A DNA stretch of 64,000 bases from Acanthornis magna (Eukaryota > Chordata > Aves > Passeriformes > Acanthizidae). The notes below the pieces were generated by a model. That model had not been told where the DNA came from, did not search any database, and worked only from the letters and a program-made list of their open reading frames with translations. Positions 1-11,105 of the stretch are shown here, one piece after another. Within the stretch, counting starts at the first letter, position 1. Each line of letters begins with the position of its first letter. Location: assembly GCA_036785705.1 (NCBI GenBank), contig JAWUZG010000052.1:2480001-2544000 (forward strand), given 5' to 3'. Made by a program: the position numbers and the translations under genes.

Positions 1-2460
1 GGACATTTTTAGGCAGGCATGCAAACGATATGGGATACAGGATTATCATTACATCACCCCAGGACAGTGAGAAATATTGGCTAAAGACCAAGAAAAAAGA
101 ACAACCTGGAGGTTACCACAAAAATGGGTAACTGTGGTATTCAAAGGTTATTTTGAAACTCTATGGTCCCTCTAGAAATGGTCTTGCTTTCTACCACCTT
201 CTGTTTGGCAGCCTTAGCATTGCTATCTCATGTGAGGACAGCTGGGAGGTGTCATCACATCAGGGACACTGGCCAAAGATGAATTACAGGTGATGGGAGA
301 AAAGGAAAATGCAGTGGTTTTTGGCAGGCTCACTTACACAGGTAAAACCCAGAACTTTATGGAAGCTCAACAGGTTTTCAAGAAACAAAGATAAAAGTGG
401 TTATCCTTGTGTAGTTGCTACATAGTGAGACTTCTGGCAGCTGGTTTATATCAGTAACCATTGGAAGGAACATCTTGTATTTATCTCTTGTAGATGTTCA
501 AAGATCTCCCAGGCTGAGGTAATATATCCCTTCTAAAAATACATTAACTCTTGTGACTTGGATTAATGAATAACATGATTGATGTTATTCTTCTCTTAAT
601 CTGTGCTTTTGCACAATTTTCTGGGCTTTTTAGCCTTCACTCTTTTTGAGGTTAAGGTGGCTGAAGTGTTAAACTCTACAAGAGGTCATTGTCATCCTGG
701 TTAGGTGGTCTGTATGCTTTCAATTGTGTTGTAAAATAGCCACTGGGTAGCAAAGCCATCCAGTAGACACTTCTCTGAAGTGTAATTCAGGAGGTATATT
801 TTGAGAGAGTGAGATATTCATCAGGGTCTCAACATTTTATGAATCATACAGCCATCATTATGACATTTAGAGGATAACAGGATATATAAAGGGATGCCCT
901 TTCTGTGCCCTGACAGTAGCTGACTTCAGCAGTTCTTTTTGTTCTGGATCAGCTCTTCTTTCTGTGGAGCTTAATATCTATACAAATTGATCTTTTAAAA
1001 ATCATAAGAGAAAATGAGTCACATGCCTTCTAAATTACCCGTTTTGACATGAGAAAAGGGAAAAAAGAACAATGTCTGTTTGTTATAGGCACATAAACAT
1101 TGTTGTATATAAATTTTGCATGACAAAAATAAAGAGTTGTAGATAGCAGGCATTATAATGGAATCTAGTAACCTTTTAGCCTGTGTTCTTTGTCATTATC
1201 ATGATTCAAGGGATATGTAGCAATGCATATAAAAATAAATTGCTACTAGGATAGAAGTGAAAGGTTTTTGGAAAAATACTGATGGTGTATCCGTGATGGA
1301 GCTAGTATAATTGGCCTTGTTCCAGCACTTTGTACAGTTTTTTTACTCTAAACCACTAAATTTCATCTGATTAATAATGACTCTTTCAGCACTAGAAATG
1401 TGATTTTTTTTAAGACTTCCATCGATTCTCTAAGGAACAAAAACATTTCACATGCCATGTGCCTAAATACAACAGTTTGAATTTTAAGCAACCAGCATTT
1501 GCAAGGAAATGAAATGCAATCTAAAGACCAGGACTTTTTCAAATGAGTTATTTGCAGAATAATAAGGCTTACTGGGAACTACAATGTGCTCTGGGAAAAC
1601 CTGCAAGTAGCAGAGAAATTCACTGAATGGAATACTCATTATTTGCTTAGCTCTAGTCACTACCTCTCTAATTCTGCCACACAAGGGAAGCACTGTTTAG
1701 TGTCCAATAACATTCAGTTCTAGGCACATTTCATAGAAAAGCACAGGATTTAAGTTCGTGTTTGAGACACCCTTCACGTTTATGGTTTCCAGCTTTGTAT
1801 CGTCTTCGACAAAAAGGAACATGGTTAGCACACCATATTCCACAATCTGACTGCTCTAAACAGATGGAAAAAGATAAGTATTTTTCTGGCCCAATGGAAT
1901 TTTTATTAGTTCCCATTCTATCTTTGTATCTTTTGATGAAGCTGAGTATTGTAAGATCAGTTTTCTAAACCACTGCTCTCAGACAGCTGCTCCAGAATTC
2001 ATCTCCTCTAATAAAGTCACCTTCCAATTTATTGGTTTTCCTTTTCTTTTAGATTTTTTCTCATGAACCATTTGTATCCATTTGTTCATCCTGGTGTTCT
2101 GCTTTAGGTTAACCTACACCTTTCTTGATGTCCTTAACTTCATGCATTTGCCCTCAGCAATGCAGGGCTAAGCACAGTCAAATCCAAAGGTTTCAAATTA
2201 ACAAAGTATTCAAATCCTCATTTAAGTTTGATGTCTGTGCAAGAGACTTGTCTAAGTTCGATTTTAAGTACATAAGGCTTCATACAGATAAAACAAAATC
2301 TGGATTTTTAGGGCAAAATACCTATTTGACATTCATGCCTTTTCAAACATCTGTTTAATCCACATTGCAAACTGGTGTTAACACCCACACAGATACAAGG
2401 ACAAATAATTTACAAGAATATTTTATTTTATGGATATTTTTCTAATGTTATGCATTCGGG
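1..2460. other. AT-rich unique DNA, no gene seen
   Basis: The stretch is AT-rich and CpG-poor with stop codons in all frames. The only open frames are short (60-77 codons), overlap on opposite strands and resemble nothing I know. No repeat family, RNA gene or strong composition signal was recognised. It reads as intergenic or intronic background. Confidence 0.6.
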
Positions 2461-3110
2461 CTAAATTTTCCCATCAGACTGTGTGACTAAAGGATTATAT
2501 CCATGAACACAAAGGGGCACAGAAGAACGGTGATGGGCACCAGGTGATTCCAAATAACCCCAGGAGAGACATGAGCCCCTGACCTGGTGCCTCCCTGAGG
2601 TGTGCTGGGGAAGCCTTAGCCCCATGGGGTGGGAGTGACACCAACACCATGGGGCAGTGGAAAAGCACCTTATAGACTGCCACAGGAGGTTGTGGGAAGA
2701 AGCAGAAAGAAAACCTGGGGACTGCACCAGGCTTACTGGGATGTAAAATGGAATTTTGTGAGAGACTGAAATGTTAAAAGTTAATGACCCAAATAATCCA
2801 CTTACAAAACCAGAAGGTGCTTTGCTGAGGTCAGGTTTGCACCCACTAACTGAAGGGGAGGAAAAGAGCTTTTCTGTGTGTGATGGCAGAACTTCTGCAT
2901 AAAGGCAGCCCAGGTGCAGAGGGGATGTGCACTCACCACTGGAGGATGACCAGGACAAACCAACCTTTGTTTAGCAAGAGGCTGCAGTTTGAGCCAGATA
3001 AGGGAAAAGGCCGATTAGAAGCAGATCCTGCAATGTGGGATAAGGTTTTTATCATGACAATGGCCTCCCTCCCGATAAAGCTCAGGTGTAAATCTCCCCC
3101 CCCCCCCAGG
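2461..3110. other. GC-richer unclassified block ending in a C12 run
   Basis: This block is clearly richer in G and C than its flanks and contains a 165-codon open frame on the minus strand (2461-2958) with no recognisable domain. It ends in a run of twelve C (3096-3107). A CR1 tail begins about 180 bp further on. The block could be an unrecognised old repeat, a processed pseudogene or an exon of a non-coding RNA; the sequence alone does not decide. No splice sites or repeated ends were found that would favour one of these. Confidence 0.3.
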
Positions 3111-3289
3111 AGGCATTCAGTGTCCTTTCACTCTGATCTGCCCCAAGGGATCTATTAACAAGATTCTCGGGGGTGCATGGTAATAGATGTCTAACAGAGC
3201 AAGCAAGGACAGGGATAAAAAAATGTGGGAAAATAGTGATAAGGAGACACATTAATCTGTAAACAGTGCATGTGCAGGGCACTACCCAG

Positions 3290-3492
3290 AAGGCAGTCAG
3301 ATACTGGAATGGGCTGCCCAGAGAAGTTGTGGCTACACCTTCCCTGGGGAAAGGTTCAAACCAGGCTGAATGAAGCTCTGAGCAACCTGGTCTAGTGGGT
3401 GTCATCCCTGGCCAAGGCAAGGGGGTTAGAACTGGTCAATCTTTAACATCCCTTCCAGCACAAGGCTGTCTATGATTTCTATGTTTTCTATG
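3290..3492 (+). mobile_element. CR1 LINE 3' end fragment
   Basis: The segment matches the end of the avian CR1 3' region in order: the 'tactggaatgggctgccc' block, the 'gaggctgaatgaagctctgagcaacctggtctagtggg'-type block (here 3363-3400), a 'ggttagaactggtcaatctttaa' block, and a tail of imperfect TTCTATG repeats at 3471-3492. CR1 elements are usually truncated at the 5' end and lack a poly(A) tail, which fits. Many substitutions show it is an old, inactive copy. Confidence 0.85.
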
Positions 3493-6427
3493 CATGGATC
3501 TACAGCTGCAGCATCTTTGTCAGGCTTCTGCATTAGGAAACTCACAACAAATTCCACAGGTATTTGCCTTACCTCAAAAATGATGCAAAACAATGAAAAT
3601 AATATAAATATTTCTCTAATACGGGTTGGGGGAAAAAAAGAGATCTTCAAGGCCTAAGGAAGGCACTAAAGAGAGGCAAATTGGGTTTTGGTTTTTTGTT
3701 TTGGCATTAAAAAAGGTTAGTTAAATTTGCCCAGCATTGTGCATTCCTAACAAACCCAGCATTTTCCTCAAAGGAGACTGGGCACAATAAATGTGTAAGC
3801 ATATCAGCAGAAAGGCTAAAATAAATTTTGCATGGAGTTGTACACATCTATCTGAAGAATACTGTGAAAAGCAGGAGTTTTCTTGCAGTGCATGACCCTG
3901 AATAAACCACATGTGGCCTCTCAATAAAATGAAGAGATACTACAGAGTCCTTTAGACACACACCAGGTTTCTATGCATTAAGCACACATGTAATGTGCAC
4001 ATGGAAGCCACGTTGCTATTGCAGTTTTGTAGTGACAAAAGTTGTCCCTTACTGTATCAAGTAGGGAGTAATACGGGAAAAGCATTAGTAATGGTGCCAT
4101 CTTGTGTTTGAGATACGGAAATGTCACATAACTTATGATGATCGATTTGTACCCAACTATATGAGGTAAGAGCGCACAAGAGATTGGAGCCTGAACTTAA
4201 GCTGATAGACAAGAAATCAGGTTTTGAGCTTTTTTTCTTTAAACATTTTATGTTTAAATATATCGGGGTTTATATTAAATGAATGTTTTAGATGATCAAT
4301 CAAATAGTAATAAGAGTACTCTCAGTGATTTCGTGTCTCCCAATTAAGAAATATTTACGCGTTTCCCTTTTATTTTATACTTTCCAAGTGTAAACTCCAT
4401 AGACAAAAACAAGCCAAAAAACCAAAATCAGAAATACTGCAAGGGATTGTTAAAAACTTTCAAAAGAGAAAGCCAACAAATTGAAAGTCTTAGAAATACC
4501 TAGAAAGGTCTGCAAATTACCCAAAAGTTTCCTATTTCTTCATAACTAAAATGATGCAAAAAGCTGAGAAAAATACAACCTTTTGCAAAAAGAAATAAAG
4601 CTCACGAGTCAGCATCACAGCCATCTGACAGCAAAAACTCAGGGAATCACAAACAGTGCTTGCTTTTAGTGAAGCTGATTTCTTCTGATGACAGGCTTAC
4701 AAGACAAAAATTGGGCAAAGAAATATGAAAACATCTTGACATTCAGATAAGCTCCATCATACATGCAAAAGCCAACTACTGGGAAAAGAAAAACTCACTC
4801 AAATCAGTTTTCCTTAAGACCTTAAAATAAATAGTTGCTTGTTAAAATTTATAATTACCAAAAACTTGTTGCATACAGTTTGCTGATGGATTCCAGGAAA
4901 GAAAAAACAGCTCATATAGCTTATTTTTGATGTTAGCTGTTGTTTGAATTGCAAATCTCTGGATGCAAAAGGTTTTATAATCACTGCTGAGCTTCAATGA
5001 TCCCAAACAGCACTTTCAGTGTGCAGTGAGCAGAGTTTGCTGTCCTTGGTCTGACCATGTAGGCCTGTTGGACACAGTTCAATAACACGGCAAGGCAATA
5101 TTCTCATTTTGCATGGAGTAAAATGGGATCACTTGCAAACCACAGGCTTTAATTTAGCTCTTTTCTAGTGTTGCTAGATTTGCTTGGTGCAGCCTTGCCG
5201 CCAACATTCTATTTAAACATGCATTATAAAACCCAATCCATATTTCTATTAATATTAATAAGAATGTGATTGCAACAAGTATGGAATAATCTACACAATT
5301 TGGTTTCAGCCTTGATCAGCTGCTTCTCCATCACTCCCACACATGCTGCTTGGTATTTTTCTATAATGCTCTCAGGACATGGGGGAAAACTGTCTTTCAA
5401 GGGATTAACCTGATACTTTCCCTTTTTTTAAAGCTGTCATAACACCTAGAGATTATTTCATCATGGCAGAGGGTAGAAAAAATATTGGTTTCACACCAAC
5501 ACTTATTGAAAAGCTACTTATTATTCCCAAATCCCTCCACTCTCCCCACCAGTTTGTCCTAGTACACGCAAGGGCCCACCTCCTCAAATTCCTTTAGTCC
5601 TTTAGTCTATCTGTAGAGGGACTGCCTTTGCACAGTGTTGTTGCCTACAAGTTTGTTAACACTCCCAATTAAAAGAGCAAATTAAGAAGCAACATTTTGA
5701 GGAAGGGTTCAATTTGGGATTTTTTTTTTTTTCTTTTGATGCACTATTTTTTTTAGGAGTGTCTCAACCTCCACTACAGATCTGAACATTCAGCAACTTT
5801 TCATGGATATTCTTTTATTTTTGGTCTACTCCCAGCTCTGTTGTTCTAACAGTTATTCTTTTTATTTATCTGCTGCTTAGATTTATTTAGATAAATTTTC
5901 CCTCACTGGTATCTAGTGGAATATATTCAGGGAATCTCCTTGTATTTATAACCTGCTTCCAGACCAGGCACACAAAACAAAGTGGTCATATTTCTATTAA
6001 ACTAAGTTATGTTCTGATTTTGGAGCCACGATTCACTTTTTTTTTTTTTTTTCCCAAGCTATAAATGAAAAATACATTTGGAGATAGACTTGACTGTATG
6101 AGTTACAGTTTAAAGCAATATTTATTATGAATATTTTGTATAACACTATTTGTGTGGGGAAAGTGAAGGTCATAGTACTTTCAATAAATTATAAATAAAA
6201 TCTTTAAGTTGTTTCCTTTAGAAAAATAAAAAAAGAAAAAGAAGAAGATGAACAAATCAGACTGTGTCAAGAAGCAGAAAGATCAGCTCAGTGCTATGAC
6301 ATGATGGAATTTGCTAGCTAACTGCTAACATTTATGAAATATTGAGTGACTGCTAACCTGAAAATCAAATGAAATTGCTACAAAGAGTAAAACTAAATAT
6401 TTAAAACAATCTAGCACAGGGAGAAAA

Positions 6428-6475
6428 ATAAAAACCAACCAAAAAACCCCAAAACCCAACAAAACGAAAAGTCCC
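6428..6475. repeat. A/C-rich low-complexity tract
   Basis: The tract consists almost only of A and C, in runs such as AAACCAACC and AAAACCCCAAAACCC. It is one of several strand-asymmetric A/C or G/T tracts in this window (see also 42733-42900, 48811-48873, 55081-55232 and 56391-56493). Confidence 0.7.
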
Positions 6476-6975
6476 AAAACCATCAACTCCAACAAAACTT
6501 TTCTCTTCTTCAGAGTAAAAGAACTTCTACAGTAGCTGTGGAGGACTATGAAGTCACAAATCCAGGCTCAGGGATCTCTGATAAAGATTGTGACTGTGAA
6601 GAAGTCATTCAGATTCAGGGATCAAAAGATCTGCAAATTCAGGTCTACTTGATGCTTCAAGACCTTTCTGATTTCAAGATCTAGGACATCTTTACAAATG
6701 ATGAATTCCTGGAAAACTGCAGCCCTTCAGTAGCTTCCCAGCATCTCTAAGACAAAGCAGAGATAATACAAATGCACTTAATACTCAGATGTTACTACCT
6801 GCTGAAACACATCTGAACACAGATGTAAACATTTTTGTAAAGATAGCAAAGAATAACCTAGAAGGGTTGGCATTTTTAAGATTTTTTGCAAAATTTAGTG
6901 AAGAGGAAATAATTTAAAAATCAATATTTGAATGTGGATATTCATGGGAAAAGATATTTCACAACATCTTCCAGA

Positions 6976-7016
6976 CATGCAAGACATTCAAGACATTCAA
7001 GACATTCAAGACATTC
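6976..7016. repeat. 9-bp tandem repeat (ACATTCAAG), about 4 copies
   Basis: The unit ACATTCAAG is repeated about four times without interruption, with a degenerate copy (ACATGCAAG) at the left edge. The period is a multiple of three, so the minus strand reads as a repeated NVL tripeptide within a short open frame. This is a consequence of the period and not evidence of a protein. Confidence 0.8.
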
Positions 7017-8597
7017 TCCAGGAAGAATGATGTGTATCTATGTGCTTGTGATGCAGGCCAAGGAATGAGAAAGTTTAGGAAGCACCCTGCAATAACCTTC
7101 CTCTGCACTTCACTGCAGACCCAAAATCCCACATTTTCTATACTAGCTTTTTCAAGCTGGAACTCCAAATGAAATTAATTCAGTGGCTTTGGGAAATTTC
7201 CATCCAAGGAGGATAGTGGATGTATAGTGAGAGGACTGAAGAGGAGAAAGCAGAGCAATAATGTGTCTTGGTTCTCAAAGTCTTCTGCACTTAAGGAATA
7301 TATTCTGGCAACCCTCTTTTATTCTGGCAACCCTAAACTATCCAAGGATGTAAGCTCTCAACGTGGTGAGATGTGTCAAAGTAAGAGCCTGATGACTCAC
7401 GGGTGCATCGCATCACAAGGATCTAAATATTTTATGAAGCATAAAATGAGCAATGAACTGTGCAGCACTTAACACTTGCTTACAATCCCAGCAATTACAA
7501 ACTAAAGCACAGCAAATCTTTGAAAGGGGAAAGAGAGGGATAGAAAAAGGAAACACCCTAAGACCCAGTACTTAATGCCTAATAGCTTTTGCAAAGAATG
7601 GGAATTCAGACTCAGTCCATGGAGGAGCAAACCCTGGAGGGTGATATTAAGAGTTTGAAAGGTGGCAAAAGAACCTTACATCAGAAAACAGTGCAAAACA
7701 AAGGAAATCTACTGGCTCAGGACAGGTTTTGTATTATCAGGTTGCAATTCCCCTAGGTCTTAAGGTGATGTATAACAGGGTTGCCATGGGCAACTACAAT
7801 GTACTCAACAGGGCCCTTTGGACAACAAATCTGTGCCATAAGCATAAAGCTCCATATTGCTTTCTTCAAATCACTATGGTAGCTGAAGCAGGACTAAAAG
7901 TAGTGATTATTATAATAAATTTGGTCAAGCTGTTCTTCAGAAATGAGTGGTTTTATCTTAGCCTACTTAAGAATCACATTGAAACATGACTTTGGATATG
8001 CTTTTCCCTTCTGATATGTCTGATAGCTCCTTTTGTTTCAGTGAGTAAATAAAACTGCTCGGTGTCTGACATTGTTAATACAGCCCCAGTTTCTGATTTT
8101 TCTTAGTGTACTTCAGCCAAATATTCCACTAATCTCTGCAGTTCTCTAACAAATTAGGAACCCATCATCCGTCTGAATCTCGATTACCAGCTCTGTTGCA
8201 ATTAGCTGCAAAATTCTTTACTCAAGATTATTCAGAATTCTTTACTCAAAATGACTCCAGACAGTACCACCTGCTGAAATTTGGGTTTGGTAAGGACTTT
8301 TCCTAAATAGGTTGTGAATGTTGTCTGCAGAACTTGATTGTAAATAAAAGAAAAAAACCCTTCAGCTTAGAAACACATTATTTTAATATAAATAACTCAA
8401 ATAATGAAATTATAATTGAAAATTAAAATTAAAATTTATTTTTTAAAAATTTAGACACTAAAATTAATGTAGTGCAACGTCCAGATAAAAAAAGAACCAA
8501 TTTCAAAATGGATCTAACTCTGAAGTAAGACCATGAGTTTTGGTTGCCCTGAAATGGTAACTTTTCTTTTTTCCTTATAGCTAATTAGATTCTCTAT

Positions 8598-8893
8598 TAC
8601 TGAAACATGTGCAGGTTCTCTCCAGTTCTTTCCCCGTTCACCTCTGAGAAGAGTCTATCCCTTAATCCGTACATGTTCCCAGTAGGAAGCTGGAGACAGC
8701 AAGATGGTTCATTTCTCCTTCTCTTCTCTTGCCTGACCAGCCCAGATCTCAGCCTCTCCTCCCACATTCTGGCCAGCCTGGGGGCCTTTTGCTGGATTCT
8801 CTCCAAGGTGTTCATGTCTACCTTGAGCTATAGGGCCCGAAAGCAAGGGCAGTACTGGAGATGAAGTCTGAGAAGCACTGAGTGGAAGGATAT
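8598..8893 (-). mobile_element. CR1 LINE fragment (region upstream of the 3' end)
   Basis: On the minus strand this matches the part of CR1 before the terminal tail. It has the block that on the plus strand reads 'ctcagcctctcctcc', then a 'tgggggccttttgctggattctctcc' block (about 8779-8804), then a 'ggcagtactggagatgaagtctgagaagcactgagtgg' block (about 8848-8885). These appear in the order expected for a reverse-oriented CR1. The extreme 3' tail is missing, so the copy is truncated at both ends. The left 100 bp are poorly conserved and that boundary is approximate. Confidence 0.7.
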
Positions 8894-8950
8894 ATATACA
8901 TGTATAGCATAAATATATATATAGCATATATATGCATATATAGCATAAAT
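8891..8950. repeat. AT-rich simple repeat (ATAGCATAAATATATAT type)
   Basis: TATATA runs alternate with three or four copies of the motif ATAGCATA. It directly abuts the CR1 fragment at 8598-8893. Confidence 0.75.
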
Positions 8951-10161
8951 AGAATGGCTATCCACGAAAGAATAACAAAACTAGCCAATAAAAAATGTCC
9001 TTGAGAAACAGAAGGAAACTTGACGTTTTAGGTCTTTTACAGTTCTAGAAAACAACAACTTTCTTCCTTAAGGGATACAAAACATTATATTTCTGACCAA
9101 CAACACAAAAATAAAAATGAATACGTTACTAGATAAGTTAATTTAAAAAAAAAAAAAATAGGCATCCAACACTGTGGTCACAGCTAAGAAAAGGGAATTA
9201 ATACTCAAGAAGAACCACTGTAAATACATCAGGGTTTCAATTCCAACTCCCACTGCTACTGTTGGCAAAACAAACCTTTCCTGGATCTGCTTACCTGCAG
9301 GGCAGAGTCCACTTGGCTGCAGAAACCCCACTGTAACCAATACTTCTGTTGTGAGTAAGGAGCATGTCAGACTCCCTCCTCATCTGCTGTGTTGTAGCTG
9401 CAGTATGACAAACTATCCCATCCTTTAGAATATTTTAAAATTTCTGCCTCGTCTTTGCTCTGCAGTTGTGTGCAGACATGCACTGTGTACAGCCAGTGAT
9501 GAGGATACAAATTATTCTCTGAGTAAGAATATAGTTAATTCTTTTTATTTCTGTGAAGTATTTTGTATTTCAATACAAACAAAACAGATGTACTCCAGTT
9601 AGGTCTATAGCAGGTTAAAAGGCTGCACTCTCCTGTTCGAAAATGATACCACACAGTGTTTGTAAAATAAATCTGTTCTTGAATGTTTCCTTTCTCTATG
9701 CAACTAAATTTGCATATCCTGCAGCTGAAAAAGACATAATTAGAAATTTGTGATTAATTTAAGCAGGAGCAGCTATAAAAATCTTAGGTATTTACATAGT
9801 TCTCATAAATAAGAGTCACAAACTGTAATTTGTTAAATTCAAATTCTGCTAAAAGCTTGCATTTACATAGATGTTCAGAAGTTAAAGTGTTGACACGCAT
9901 TTTAAAATCAACGCTGCTGGCACATTCATTATTCATGTCAATAAACTGGAAGGTTTATTTGGGAAGTTATTTGGACAGTAAAATATGATGGTCAGTAAGA
10001 AACTGCAGTTGTAAACACTCTAAACCAATGATAATATGCATCTTCTTTAAGAAGAGCTAAAGATGTTTCTTCAGAAGATCTGTATGTATGATCATTTCCA
10101 AAAATGGAGCTATACTGATTGATGTTGTATAATATATTAGGCTAACCTCATGGTACTGCTT
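8951..10161. other. AT-rich unique DNA, no gene seen
   Basis: No gene or repeat family was recognised. A TA-rich stretch at about 9895-9960 contains closely packed homeodomain-like (ATTCATTATTCATG) and related sites and could be a conserved element, but that needs an alignment. Confidence 0.5.
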
Positions 10162-10167
10162 CCTAGT
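10162..10167. repeat. Target-site duplication of LTR copy 1 (CCTAGT)
   Basis: CCTAGT occurs immediately before the LTR and again immediately after it at 10724-10729. It is perfect, which suggests either a relatively young insertion or chance preservation. Confidence 0.85.
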
Positions 10168-10357
10168 TGAAGCAGGTCCGCCCTCATGCTGCCTCCGCCT
10201 CCCAGGCTGGTCCGGCTCCTCAGAGGGAGGAGCCCTGCCATGAGAGGACCCTGGGGGGTCTGAGTGCCTGGGACCGCCCCTGGGTCTTGGGGAAAGGAGT
10301 GCCCAGGGCTCAGGATCCGCCCACCGTTCCTGAATCTTCTGTTCCGTTATCTGTATT

Positions 10358-10444
10358 ATTGGTTATCTTGAATTGTACCCCTCCCTCTTTTGTTATTATT
10401 GGTTATGTACCCTTATCTCCTCTTCTTATCTCTTCCCTGATTGG
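10358..10444 (-). promoter_or_regulatory. Three-site reverse CCAAT (NF-Y type) array in LTR copy 1
   Basis: ATTGG, the complement of CCAAT, occurs at 10358, 10398 and 10440, spaced 40 and 42 bp. The first two sit in an almost identical context (TTATTGGTTAT). The same spacing is kept in the other three LTR copies of this window. NF-Y binding is inferred from the motif only. Confidence 0.6.
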
Positions 10445-10474
10445 TTACCCCTGTCCCTACGTAAGCAGCTGTCA

Positions 10475-10620
10475 CGGGGGCAGGGGTGGGATTCTTTTCC
10501 TTCCCTCGCGGGGCAGGGTGGAGTTTCCTTCTCTCCTGTCCCTGTGGGGTCAGGGAGGGGATTCCTCCTTCTCTGTCCCTCCTGGGGTGAGGACCTTTGT
10601 CCTTCCCTTCTCTCCCTCCC
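10475..10620 (+). repeat. G-rich minisatellite inside LTR copy 1, about 4 units
   Basis: About four diverged units each begin with GGGGCAGGG, GGGGTCAGGG or GGGGTGAGG and continue into a CCTTCTC-rich pyrimidine half, 35-40 bp per unit. They lie between the degenerate TATA position and the AATAAA signal, so they would be in or near the transcribed R region. LTR copy 2 has about five units and copy 4 about one. Confidence 0.75.
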
Positions 10621-10643
10621 GAACACCTCTACCCTGGACCTAT

Positions 10644-10649
10644 AATAAA
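10644..10649 (+). terminator. Polyadenylation signal AATAAA of LTR copy 1
   Basis: A canonical AATAAA is followed by AAGAGAGCAAGG, a block shared with copies 2 and 4, and then by a pyrimidine-rich region with TTTATTTT further on. It is at the position expected for the R/U5 polyadenylation signal of a retroviral LTR. Confidence 0.75.
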
Positions 10650-10815
10650 AGAGAGCAAGGGGAGGACAACCCCCTCCTGCACACCCTTCACCTCGCCGTC
10701 CTCTTTATTTTACGATTACAGTACCTAGTGATTATTTGCAAGATAAAGACATCAGGAAATGGGTTGCACAGTCTGTCAGGAGAAGCCAACCCTTAGTACT
10801 TGATGAAAATTTGAG

Positions 10816-11105
10816 GATCATAGAATTATAGAACAATTTGTGTTGGAAGGGGCATTTTAAAGCCCATCAAGTTCCACCCCACTGCAGTGGGCTGGGGCAC
10901 TTTCCACTAGACCAGGTTGTTTAAAGCCCCATCCAGTCTGGTCTTGAACACTTCTGGGAATGGGCATCCATGGCTTCTCTGGACAACATATTCCAGTGCC
11001 TCAACAGTCTCACGGTAGAGAATTTCTCTTTATTATCTAATCTAAACCTTCCCTTTGTCAGCTTAAAACCACTACGCCTTGTCCTATCACAATATATGAA
11101 GACAC
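10816..11105 (-). mobile_element. CR1 LINE 3' end fragment
   Basis: Reverse orientation: it starts with ATCATAGAATTATAGAACAATTTG (the complement of the CR1 tail) and continues through 'gtgttggaagggg', 'actagaccaggttg', 'aaagccccatccagtctgg' and 'ccttgtcctatcac' blocks in the correct order. The stretch around 10880-10910 differs from the other CR1 tails here (a CTGGGGCA-containing spacer), so it belongs to a different CR1 subfamily. It begins about 90 bp after LTR copy 1. Confidence 0.88.

Larger units (their letters stand above)
3493..8597. other. AT-rich unique DNA with small simple repeats
   Basis: No gene was recognised in these 5 kb. It holds homopolymer T runs near 5722 and 6039, an A/C-rich tract at 6428-6475, a 9-bp tandem repeat at 6976-7016, and a duplicated 'tattctggcaaccct' (7301-7336, two copies about 19 bp apart). 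A local cluster of CpG sites lies at about 4005-4365. Open frames stay below 90 codons and look random. Confidence 0.55.
10168..10723 (+). mobile_element. Solo LTR of an endogenous retrovirus (copy 1)
   Basis: A 556-bp element is flanked by a perfect 6-bp direct repeat, CCTAGT, at 10162-10167 and 10724-10729. It begins TGAAGCAGGTCCGCC and ends GATTACAGTA. U3 is C/G-rich with three reverse CCAAT boxes (10358, 10398, 10440). A polyadenylation signal AATAAA lies at 10644-10649, followed by a G-rich/T-rich U5. Between the TATA position and AATAAA are about four diverged copies of a G-rich unit (10475-10620). There is no gag, pol or env sequence next to it, so it is a solo LTR. The 6-bp duplication fits alpha- or beta-like (class II) retroviruses; that class is an inference. 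The last base pair reads TA rather than the usual CA, probably by mutation. Confidence 0.88.

Noticed and set aside
8709..8927. Minus-strand frame with a transmembrane-like start
   Set aside because: It overlaps a reverse-oriented CR1 fragment and an AT repeat; no gene context.
10167..10796. 209-codon plus-strand open frame, the longest in the window
   Set aside because: It coincides almost exactly with LTR copy 1 and reads through U3, the G-rich units and U5. GC-rich LTR sequence is stop-poor, and other LTR copies do not keep the frame.
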